Origin: JALYUA01 sp039933215
Lineage (GTDB): Bacteria; Acidobacteriota; Thermoanaerobaculia; UBA5066; Gp7-AA6
DNA: 64,000 nucleotides
Assembly: GCA_039933215.1 (NCBI GenBank)
Contig: JBDTOO010000012.1
Coordinates: forward strand, 8,794 to 72,793
Direction of reading: 5' to 3'
In this document: positions 1 to 6,511 of the stretch, piece by piece
How the letters are laid out: each line of letters starts with the position of its first letter
How positions within the stretch are numbered: the first letter of the stretch is position 1
Notes under the pieces: model-generated
What the model was told of the DNA's origin: nothing
Databases searched by the model: none
What the model saw: only the letters and a program-made list of their open reading frames with translations
Program-made: the position numbers and the translations under genes

Positions 1-468
1 GCTCTCTCGTGGGTGATCGGATCGCTCTACTCGCGGCGCGCGGCGCTCCCGACCTCGACGCTCCTCGCGATCTCCATGGAGATGATCGCGGGAGGCGCCA
101 TCCTGTGGCTCTTCGGGCTCGCCGTCGGCGAGGGGGCGCGGATCCATCTCTCGGACTTCACGTTGCGGGCGACGCTGTCGCTCGGCTATTTGATCGTGTT
201 CGGCTCGCTCATCGGATTCTCGGCCTATATCTGGCTGCTCAAGGTGACCACCCCGGCCCGGGTGACGACCTACGCGTACGTCAATCCGATCGTCGCGGTC
301 CTGCTCGGCTGGGCGTTTGCGGAAGAGGCGCTCACGCTGCGGATCGGGATCGCGGCGGCGGCGATCGTGGGAGCGGTCGCGCTCATCATCCGGTACGGAG
401 GAGAGAGCGCGCCCCGCCGGCCGTCGCCGGCCGCTTCTCCCGCGCCCGCACCGAAGGGGGAAGCGTGA
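1..468 (+). CDS. EamA/DMT-family permease, 3' part only
   Basis: The reading frame is open from the first base and ends at the TGA at 466-468, so the 5' part lies outside the window; 155 residues are visible. They contain four or five hydrophobic helices and the typical end of an EamA domain (SAYIWLLKVTTPARVTTYAYV, then NPIVAVLLGW and a last helix AAAAIVGAVALIIRYG). This is characteristic of ten-helix drug/metabolite exporters of the inner membrane. The substrate cannot be told. The C-terminal tail is a short Pro/Ala-rich extension. The stop overlaps the next start (GTGA), which suggests translational coupling with the DinB-like gene downstream. Confidence 0.85.
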   Translation, partial: ALSWVIGSLYSRRAALPTSTLLAISMEMIAGGAILWLFGLAVGEGARIHLSDFTLRATLSLGYLIVFGSLIGFSAYIWLLKVTTPARVTTYAYVNPIVAVLLGWAFAEEALTLRIGIAAAAIVGAVALIIRYGGESAPRRPSPAASPAPAPKGEA

Positions 469-974
469 CGCCCGGGTTGGAAGCGGCGGCCCGGCTCGCC
501 GTGCTCCTCGACCTGTTCGACGAGGCCTACGACCGCGCCGCGTGGCACGGCCCGAATCTCCTCGGCTCCGTCCGGCGGGTCTCCGCCGCCGACGCCTCCT
601 GGAAACCGGGGAAGGACCGGCACAGCGTCCACGAGCTCGTCCTCCATGCCGCGTACTGGAAGTACGTCGTGAGGCGGAGGCTGACGGGGGAGAAGCGCGG
701 TTCCTTCCCGCTGAAGGGGAGCAACTACTTCGAGACTCCGGCGCGGCTCTCGGACGAGGCGTGGCGCCAGTCCCGGGAGCTCCTCGCCTCGCAGCATCGG
801 GCGCTGCGCGCCGTTGTCGCCGCGTTTCCGCCGGAGCGCCTCGCGCAGAAGACGCCCGGCAGCCGGTACTCGAACGAGAGGACGATCCTGGGCGCCGCCG
901 CCCACGACATCTACCATGCCGGGCAGATCCAGCTCGTAAAGGCGCTGCGGCGCGGGAAGGGAAAGGCGCGATGA
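465..974 (+). CDS. DinB-family protein (putative metal-dependent enzyme)
   Basis: A 169-residue protein. The chosen GTG at 465 overlaps the upstream stop by four bases and has a purine-rich Shine-Dalgarno (AAGGGGGA) just before it. The fold is the DinB/YfiT four-helix bundle. Likely metal ligands are a histidine in HSVHELVLHAAYW and the pair in AAHDIYHAGQIQL, the HxxxH-type end of these proteins. DinB superfamily members include thiol-S-transferases and damage-induced proteins of unknown function, so the reaction is not assigned. It forms a tight overlapping run with a second superfamily member just downstream, which suggests a common thiol-related or detoxification role (inference). Confidence 0.8.
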   Translation: MTPGLEAAARLAVLLDLFDEAYDRAAWHGPNLLGSVRRVSAADASWKPGKDRHSVHELVLHAAYWKYVVRRRLTGEKRGSFPLKGSNYFETPARLSDEAWRQSRELLASQHRALRAVVAAFPPERLAQKTPGSRYSNERTILGAAAHDIYHAGQIQLVKALRRGKGKAR

Positions 975-1504
975 CGTCTGACGACCGGTACCCGATCGGG
1001 CCCTTTCGGATGGAGGGCGACCGGCTCGCCGCCGACGAGCGCGCCCGATCCCTCGCGCAGATCGCGGAGGCGCCCGCCCGGCTGCGGGAAGCGGTCGCGG
1101 GCTTCTCGGAGGCGCAGCTCGACACGCCCTACCGCGAGGGAGGCTGGACCGTGCGGCAGGTCGTGCACCACGTCCCCGACAGCCACATCAACGCCTACAC
1201 GCGGTTCAAGCTCGCCCTGACCGAGCCGGAGCCGGTCATCCGCACGTACGAAGAGGGGGAGTGGGCGAAACTCGACGACGCGCGGACGGCGCCCGTCGGG
1301 ATCTCGCTCGATCTCTTAGACGCCCTGCATGCGCGGTGGATGCGGCTGCTCACCTCGCTCGGCCCCTCCGACTTCGAGCGGCGGTTCCGGCACCCGGAGT
1401 CGGGCCCGGCGCCGCTCGACCGGCTCGTCGCTCTCTACGCGTGGCACGGACGCCACCACGTGGAGCACATCGCGTCGCTCGCGCGGCGCCGCGGGTGGAG
1501 ATGA
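971..1504 (+). CDS. YfiT-like putative metal-dependent hydrolase/thiol transferase
   Basis: A 177-residue protein starting at an ATG that overlaps the previous stop (ATGA). It carries the YfiT signature in order: YPIGPF near the N-terminus, EGGWTVRQVVHHVPDSHIN in the middle, then NAYTRFKLALTE, and AWHGRHHVEHI at the C-terminus. The histidines of VVHH and HGRHH form the metal site of this family. In Bacillus, YfiT relatives act as bacillithiol S-transferases; whether this bacterium makes bacillithiol cannot be told here. It is distinct from, but in the same superfamily as, the gene immediately upstream. Confidence 0.88.
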   Translation: MTSDDRYPIGPFRMEGDRLAADERARSLAQIAEAPARLREAVAGFSEAQLDTPYREGGWTVRQVVHHVPDSHINAYTRFKLALTEPEPVIRTYEEGEWAKLDDARTAPVGISLDLLDALHARWMRLLTSLGPSDFERRFRHPESGPAPLDRLVALYAWHGRHHVEHIASLARRRGWR

Positions 1505-2175
1505 CCGGGCGGATCCTGGACCTCTCGCACGCGATCGAAGACGGGATGATCACCTATCCGGGGCTCCCCGTCCCGCGGATTGGCGAACATCTCTCCCGCG
1601 AGGCCTCGAAGGCGAAGTACGCCGCGGGCACGACCTTCGCGATCTCTTCGATCGAGCTCGTCGGCAATACCGGCACGTACATCGACGCGCCGCTCCACCG
1701 CTTCGCCGAGGGCGCCGACCTCGCCTCCCTTCCTCTCGAGCGCATCGCCGGCGTCCCGGGCGCGGCGATCGACGCGCGGTCCGCCGGACGGGCGATCGGG
1801 CCGGAGGCCTTTTCCGGCATCGAGGTCGCGGGGCGCGCGATCCTGTTCTCGACGGGCTGGGACGCGCACTGGCGGACTCCCCGGTACGGCGCCGGGGAGC
1901 ATCCGTACCTCACGCGGGCGGCGGCGGAGGCGCTGGTCCGCGGAGGCGCGGCGCTCGTGGGCATCGACTCGCTGAACATCGACGACGCGTCCGACGGGCA
2001 GCGGCCGGCGCACACGGCGCTCCTGCGCGCGGGGATCCCGATCCTGGAGCACCTCTGCCGGCTGTCGGAGCTGCCGCCGTCGGGCTTCCGCGTGCACGCG
2101 GTCCCGGCTCCCTGGCGCGGCGTGACGAGCTTTCCCGTGCGGGCCTACGCGATGCTGCCGGACGAGTCCGCATGA
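1501..2175 (+). CDS. Cyclase-family (KynB-like) hydrolase with altered metal motif
   Basis: A 224-residue protein of the cyclase/kynurenine formamidase family (PF04199). It opens with ILDLSHAIEDGMITYPG, the usual family start, and later has GIDSLNIDD followed by an HTALL histidine. The family's metal-binding HxGTHxDxPxH motif reads NTGTYIDAPLH here: the first and second histidines are Asn and Tyr while the Asp and last His remain. Kynurenine formamidase activity should therefore not be assumed. The start ATG overlaps the YfiT stop (ATGA), completing a four-gene run from the window edge. Family membership is secure; the reaction is unknown. Confidence 0.85.
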   Translation: MTGRILDLSHAIEDGMITYPGLPVPRIGEHLSREASKAKYAAGTTFAISSIELVGNTGTYIDAPLHRFAEGADLASLPLERIAGVPGAAIDARSAGRAIGPEAFSGIEVAGRAILFSTGWDAHWRTPRYGAGEHPYLTRAAAEALVRGGAALVGIDSLNIDDASDGQRPAHTALLRAGIPILEHLCRLSELPPSGFRVHAVPAPWRGVTSFPVRAYAMLPDESA

Positions 2176-2181
2176 AAGCGG

Positions 2182-2253
2182 GGTGACGGATGACCGGTAA
2201 TGGGTTTCAGCAGGTTGGGGCTGCCGTCACCTGTCACCTGTCACCCTTCACCC
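2182..2253. repeat. Inverted heptanucleotide repeat cluster after the cyclase gene
   Basis: Degenerate 7-base units GGTGACG, GATGACC and GGTAATG (2182-2202) are followed, after a short CAGC...GCTG hairpin, by the opposite-strand version GTCACCT, GTCACCT, GTCACCC, TTCACCC (2226-2253). Together they can form an imperfect long hairpin between the cyclase stop and the next gene. The same unit appears again at 12387-12428. The rest of the 162-base gap up to 2337 shows nothing else I can support. Confidence 0.75.
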
Positions 2254-2337
2254 GTCCATGATGAAGAGTTTCTTGGGTCGCCGGTCCGGTCTCGCGGAAT
2301 CGGTCTAAACTGGCCTTCCGCCGTCGTGGCGGACGGC

Positions 2338-3729
2338 ATGACACCGAACCACCCTCCCTCCTCGCGAAGCCCCTCCCGGTCCGGGACGTCCCTCCTGGTG
2401 CTCGCCGTCGCGGCCGTTCTCGCGCTGGCGATCCGGGCGCGGCCGGAGCCTCCGTCCGAGCCGGACCGCCCGCTCGCCGTCGGGGCGCCGGACATCGCGC
2501 TGCAGCTGGTCACCGGCGGCCTCTCGGGTATCACGTCGCTCGTCAGCGCCCCCGGCGACAGCCGGATCTTCATCACCGAGCAGGGGGGCCGGGTCCGCAT
2601 CTGGGACGGGACGCAGCTCCTGGCCGCGTCGTTTTTGGACGTCAGCGGGCTGATCACTCCCAACCGCGGCAGCGAGCAGGGCCTGCTCTGCGTCGTCTTC
2701 CACCCGCAGTTCGCGTCGAACGGGTTCTTCTTCATTAACTACACCGACGCCACCGGCTCGACCGTCGTGGCGCGCTACCATGCGCAGCCCTCCGCGAACG
2801 TCGCCGACGCGGGCGGGGTGAAGCTCCTGACGATCACGCAGCCGTTCGCGAACCACAACGGCGGCGAGCTCCAGTTCGGGCCGGACGGGTTTCTTTACAT
2901 CGGCATGGGAGACGGCGGCTCCGGCGACGACCCGATGTGCAACGCGCAGAATGACCTGTCGCTCCTCGGCAAGCTGCTCCGCGTCGACGTCGATCAGAAC
3001 GTCAGCACGGCGCCGTTCTACGGGATCCCGCCGACCAACCCGACCCTTTCCGGCGTGCAGAACGAGATCTGGGCGAAGGGACTTCGGAACCCGTGGCGGT
3101 TCTCCTTTGACCGGACAACCGGCGACCTCTGGATCGGCGACGTCGGCCAGAGCGCGCGCGAGGAGGTCGACTTCCACGCCGCGGGCACGGCCGGCGGGAA
3201 GAATTACGGCTGGAAAGTGATGGAGGGGAGCATCTGCGGAAACGGCGGCTTAAACGGCTGCCCGACTGGGGCCTCCGCGCCGCCGCCCTGCAACTCGCCC
3301 GCGTACACCGGGCCGGTCTTCGAATACACCCACGGCGCCGGATGCTCGATTACCGGCGGATACGTGTACCGGGGCACGCTCATGCCCGCATTCGTCGGGT
3401 CGTATTTCTACGGGGACTATTGCACCCGGACCATCTGGGCAAATGCCGGCGTGCTGAGCCCCAGCCCCGCGAACATCACGACGTTCGGAGAGGACGCGGC
3501 GGGCGAGCTCTACGTCGGGACGCCCTCGAGCTTCTACCGCATCCTGCAGGCCGGAGCCGCCACGCCGACGCCGAGCGCGACGCGGACCGTTACGACGACT
3601 CCGACCCGCACGCGCACGCGGACCGTGACGCCGACCGCCATGACCCGCACGCCGACGCCGACCATCACGCCGATCCGCCCGCATCGGCGCCGGCCGACGC
3701 CGCGGGTGCTGAACCGCGCTCCGGTCTGA
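2338..3729 (+). CDS. Secreted PQQ-dependent sugar dehydrogenase-like beta-propeller
   Basis: A 463-residue protein of the glucose/sorbosone dehydrogenase (GSDH) family. Residues ~15-35 form a membrane-spanning signal segment. The body then shows family signatures: SEQGLLCVVFHPQFASNGFF, NHNGGELQFGPDGFLYIGMG, GLRNPWRFSFD, IGDVGQSAREEVD, then NYGWKVMEG and GGYVYRG. Enzymes of this fold oxidise aldose sugars in the periplasm with PQQ; many bacterial homologues have no tested substrate. The last ~65 residues are a low-complexity Thr/Pro/Arg tail (TPTPSATRTVTTTPTRTRTR and on), ending basic with no recognisable anchor. I chose ATG 2338 because it puts the signal segment at the N-terminus; an in-frame extension upstream has no signal. 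Confidence 0.88.
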   Translation: MTPNHPPSSRSPSRSGTSLLVLAVAAVLALAIRARPEPPSEPDRPLAVGAPDIALQLVTGGLSGITSLVSAPGDSRIFITEQGGRVRIWDGTQLLAASFLDVSGLITPNRGSEQGLLCVVFHPQFASNGFFFINYTDATGSTVVARYHAQPSANVADAGGVKLLTITQPFANHNGGELQFGPDGFLYIGMGDGGSGDDPMCNAQNDLSLLGKLLRVDVDQNVSTAPFYGIPPTNPTLSGVQNEIWAKGLRNPWRFSFDRTTGDLWIGDVGQSAREEVDFHAAGTAGGKNYGWKVMEGSICGNGGLNGCPTGASAPPPCNSPAYTGPVFEYTHGAGCSITGGYVYRGTLMPAFVGSYFYGDYCTRTIWANAGVLSPSPANITTFGEDAAGELYVGTPSSFYRILQAGAATPTPSATRTVTTTPTRTRTRTVTPTAMTRTPTPTITPIRPHRRRPTPRVLNRAPV

Positions 3730-3738
3730 CCGGCCCGT

Positions 3739-5379
3739 TCAGTCGATCCGCTCGTAGACCACGAGCGGGCTCTCGAGGCCTTCGGTCTCGGAGGCCGGCC
3801 CCCAGCGCATCGCGATGGCGTCTCCCCGCGGCACGCCGATGCCCACGACCCGGTAGTGGTTCCGGTACTCCCCCCACCAGCGGAAGATGTCGTCGTGCGA
3901 TTCGGGGCGCCGGAGCCAGGACGTCGGGGCCCCGATCCAGACAGCGTGGCGGGGCCTCGCGCGCGCGATCTCGCCCGCCATCCGCCGCTGCATCGCGAGG
4001 GCGAACGGCTGGGGCTCCATCAGGGCATAGGTGTAGATGAACCCGGTCGCGGAGCGGCGGCGGGCGTAGAAGAAGATCTGCGGCTCGGAGCCGAGCACGG
4101 CCACGCGGTCCGTGGCCGCGGAATGCTCGCGGATGTAGCGGGAGACCTCGACGCTCTCGACGAACGGGTTCGGGCCGTAGCAGAGACGGCTGATCTCCTC
4201 CGGTCCGAGCCGGAAGAGGTAGTCGCGCTCTCCCCACAGGGCGGTCGCGAGGCTCGCGCCCAGGACGATCCCCGCGGCGGCGAGGCCGAGCGCCGGGGTC
4301 CCCCGGCGCGACACGGCCGCGCGCAGGTTCTCGACGGCGACGCCGGCGAGCAGGGCGGCCGCAGGCAGCAGGAGGATGAAGTAGTGGCTGCGAAAAAGGA
4401 GCCCCGGGCAGATCGCCAGGAAGGACAACCCTGCGAGCGAGAGGATCTGCGGGGTCTGCTCGCGCGCGGCCGGGCCGCGGGAGAGGGTGGCGAGCCCGAC
4501 GGCCGCGAGCGCCCAGAGAAGCGGCGCCGCCGCGACGATCGCTCGCGCCTGTGTTCCGAAGAGCGCGAAGCCGGTCGCGATGTCGACCTGGCCCACGTAA
4601 TGCCGGGCGTAGCGGAACGTCCAGAAAAAGAATGAGGGGAACGCTCCGGCGCCCCAGAGCCAGAGGCACACCAGCGCGAACGGCGCCGCGGCGCCGGCGG
4701 CCAAGAGAAGCAGGCGCCGCACGGCGCGAAGCGGGAGGAGCGGGCGCTCCGCCCGCTCGGCGAGGAGAAGCCAGACGGCGCCGAGGGCGACGAACGCCGC
4801 CCCGTGCTGCTTCATCACGTACGACAAGCCCAGCAGTACACCGGCGAGAACGAGGAGGCCGTTCCGGCGCCGCCGGAGAGCGGCATCCAGAACGAGGAGG
4901 CCGCCCAATGCCGGCAGCAGGAGGAAGTGCTCGGAGTTGGCCGAGAAGCCGAGCACGGACGCGCTCAGCGACAGGAAGGCGAAGGCGGCCGCGGCCGCGA
5001 CGGCCACCGTGCGCCCGGCGAGGCGGAGCCCGAGAAGAAAGACCATCAGGATCGCCGCGGCGTTGAACGCGATGGCGCCCCCGTGGATGGCCCGGACCGT
5101 CTCGCCCAGAAGACCCATCGCGACCGCGTAGGCGACGTACACGCCCGGGTTCTTCATGTTGAACGCTTCGACGTAGGGCGGGACGCCCTGCAGAAGGAGC
5201 TGCCCCGCGTAGGCGTACTCGCCCTCGTCGCGCTCCAGCGGAATGTCGAGCAGGCGGAGGCGGACGGCGACGGAGCCGGCCACGATCAGGGCGAGCAGCA
5301 GCCACGCGGCCTGCGTCCGTGAGCGGCGGTCCGCATCCGGGGCGGGATCTGTCACTCGAGTTTGAACGTTCTCTCCCAA
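3739..5379 (-). CDS. GT39-like (ArnT/PMT-type) membrane glycosyltransferase
   Basis: Up to 546 residues, with a hydrophobic N-terminal helix followed by LLDIPLERDEGEYAYAGQ, the acidic loop typical of polyprenyl-phosphate-sugar-dependent glycosyltransferases of the PMT/ArnT superfamily (family 39). About ten further membrane helices follow and a soluble C-terminal part (~430-546). Such enzymes move a sugar from a lipid carrier onto protein, lipid A or a glycan on the periplasmic side; the acceptor is unknown. The start is unsure: TTG at 5379 is the outermost choice and GTG at 5355 is an alternative, neither with a well-placed Shine-Dalgarno. It converges with the sugar dehydrogenase gene (9-base gap). 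Confidence 0.85.
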   Translation of the reverse strand: MGENVQTRVTDPAPDADRRSRTQAAWLLLALIVAGSVAVRLRLLDIPLERDEGEYAYAGQLLLQGVPPYVEAFNMKNPGVYVAYAVAMGLLGETVRAIHGGAIAFNAAAILMVFLLGLRLAGRTVAVAAAAAFAFLSLSASVLGFSANSEHFLLLPALGGLLVLDAALRRRRNGLLVLAGVLLGLSYVMKQHGAAFVALGAVWLLLAERAERPLLPLRAVRRLLLLAAGAAAPFALVCLWLWGAGAFPSFFFWTFRYARHYVGQVDIATGFALFGTQARAIVAAAPLLWALAAVGLATLSRGPAAREQTPQILSLAGLSFLAICPGLLFRSHYFILLLPAAALLAGVAVENLRAAVSRRGTPALGLAAAGIVLGASLATALWGERDYLFRLGPEEISRLCYGPNPFVESVEVSRYIREHSAATDRVAVLGSEPQIFFYARRRSATGFIYTYALMEPQPFALAMQRRMAGEIARARPRHAVWIGAPTSWLRRPESHDDIFRWWGEYRNHYRVVGIGVPRGDAIAMRWGPASETEGLESPLVVYERID

Positions 5380-5416
5380 ACTCCGCTCGAGGTAGACCGC
5401 CGCGAACCTGGCGTCC

Positions 5417-5457
5417 CTCGAGGCGGCCGAGCTCAGTTTCCGGGATACCGCCTCGAG
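5417..5457. repeat. Perfect 10-bp inverted repeat upstream of the GT39-like gene
   Basis: CTCGAGGCGG at 5417-5426 is mirrored exactly by CCGCCTCGAG at 5448-5457 with a 21-base loop. It lies in the 88-base gap between the GT39-like start and the RAYT element. The core CTCGAG also recurs nearby at about 5355 and 5391. It could be an operator or the remains of a hairpin element; there is no T-tract that would make it a terminator. Confidence 0.5.
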
Positions 5458-5467
5458 CTGGACTTAC

Positions 5468-5492
5468 GGGGTCAGGCCTGCAAATCTGCAAG
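5468..5492. repeat. Left 25-bp terminal inverted repeat of the RAYT element
   Basis: Begins GGGGTCAGGCCTGCAAATCT and ends GCAAG. It matches the reverse complement of 6484-6508 with one mismatch (A versus G in the CAAATC stretch). It contains the last codons and TGA stop of the transposase gene. Overlapping it, ATCTGC-AAGTTC-GCAGAT (5485-5502) forms a small subterminal hairpin, the type of structure single-strand transposases recognise. Confidence 0.85.
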
Positions 5493-6425
5493 TTCGCAGA
5501 TCCGCCGCTCGAGCCTGGTCAGCTCCTGCCTCGCTTCCGAAGATTCGGTGATCCGACGTTCCAGCGAGAGTACTCCATGGAGGAGGCCGGAATGCTCCCG
5601 GTGGAAGAGGCGGGCGAACTCCGTAACAGGAATTCCGAAAACCGCCCGACCCAGATAGGCAGCGGCGATCCGCGCCTTTGAGAAAGATCTCCGCTGTCCG
5701 CGGCGACAGAGATCCTCAAAGCTCAGCGCGTAGAGGGGCGCGACGCAGCGGCCCACCCGCTCAGCCGTCCAGCCGATCCGCGGCTGAACTCCGCGACTCG
5801 ACGGCGGCAAGACTTTGCGGGCGAACACGTCGCTTCCTTTGACTACGCGTTCTACGGCGGCGAGGCTCCCGTAGTCCGAGCTGGATCGACTGTCCATCAA
5901 GCGCCGATAAGCGGCAACGGCCGCCGGGCGATTCGGGCCGAGCATTTGCAGAACAGAATCCAGGTCAAGCCAGCTCGGGCCCCGGCCCGCGCGGAAATAC
6001 CGATCGCTCGACCAGGCGTACAACTCCGACTTTGTGACCATCCCGGCACGCACCGGATTCTCGTGGATGTAGCGCAGCAGGGCCATCAAGTACTCCTCGC
6101 GGTCAACCAAATAGGACTTGAATCGTCCCTGGAACAGGTGGCCGACGCGCCGATGCCGCCGGTTGAACCACTGCGTGTACGAGAACTGAAGCCCGTGCAT
6201 GATCCGGGACAGCCGTACCTCGCCTTCCTCGATCGCGAGGTGGATGTGGTTGCTCATGAGGCAGTAGGCGTAGAGGGAAAACTGGAACCTGGATCGATAT
6301 CGGTCGAGCCGGTCGAGATACTCCTGCCGGTCCCGCTCGTCGCGGAAGACCGCCTTTCGCTCGTTGCCTCGGGCAATCACGTGATGGACCGCTCCACGCC
6401 CCTGGAGCCTCGGCGGCCGGGCGAT
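5472..6425 (-). CDS. REP-associated tyrosine transposase (Y1_Tnp), ATC at the expected start
   Basis: A 317-residue reading frame. The N-terminal ~150 residues are the Y1/HUH domain: ARPPRLQGRGAVHHVIARGN, then YCLMSNHIHLAIE (the HxH metal pair), GHLFQGRFKSYLVDREEYL and LLRYIHENPVRAGMV (catalytic Tyr region). The C-terminal part (from ~170) has a helix-turn-helix-like segment as in longer RAYTs. Homologues begin M-(A/S)-R-P-P-R at just this point, but the codon here is ATC (6425-6423), six bases after a GGGGAGG Shine-Dalgarno. ATG has probably mutated, or a rare start is used; no good ATG/GTG/TTG lies at the domain start. The C-terminus LADLQA is encoded inside the terminal repeat. Confidence 0.75.
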   Translation of the reverse strand: MARPPRLQGRGAVHHVIARGNERKAVFRDERDRQEYLDRLDRYRSRFQFSLYAYCLMSNHIHLAIEEGEVRLSRIMHGLQFSYTQWFNRRHRRVGHLFQGRFKSYLVDREEYLMALLRYIHENPVRAGMVTKSELYAWSSDRYFRAGRGPSWLDLDSVLQMLGPNRPAAVAAYRRLMDSRSSSDYGSLAAVERVVKGSDVFARKVLPPSSRGVQPRIGWTAERVGRCVAPLYALSFEDLCRRGQRRSFSKARIAAAYLGRAVFGIPVTEFARLFHREHSGLLHGVLSLERRITESSEARQELTRLERRICELADLQA

Positions 6426-6483
6426 AGCGCACCTCCCCGTATTCGGCGTCCTGCTGAACCCAGATTGTCGCGAGCCAGACCAT

Positions 6484-6508
6484 CTTGCAGACTTGCAGGC
6501 CTGACCCC
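6484..6508. repeat. Right 25-bp terminal inverted repeat of the RAYT element
   Basis: Reads CTTGCAGACTTGCAGGCCTG then ACCCC, the inverted partner of 5468-5492. With the flanking bases it forms CTGACCC-C-GGGTCAG, because the host sequence at the TPR stop codon itself reads GGGTCAG. The host site may therefore resemble the element tip, which could reflect target choice. Confidence 0.85.
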
Positions 6509-6511
6509 GGG

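Larger units (their letters stand above)
5468..6508 (-). mobile_element. RAYT-type (IS200/IS605-related) element with inverted ends
   Basis: A 1041-base unit bounded by 25-bp inverted repeats that differ at one base. It contains a single gene, a Y1/HUH transposase of the REP-associated tyrosine transposase class. The GGGGTCAGG end resembles REP/RAYT termini. No target duplication is seen, as expected for this mechanism. The right end lies only three bases from the stop codon of the TPR gene (6512-6514), so insertion was right behind that gene. Confidence 0.8.

Noticed and set aside
971..1504. A bacillithiol pathway (YfiT-like gene plus PIG-L gene)
   Set aside because: The PIG-L protein is a long secreted form unlike BshB, and no BshA or BshC is present, so the YfiT likeness alone is not enough.
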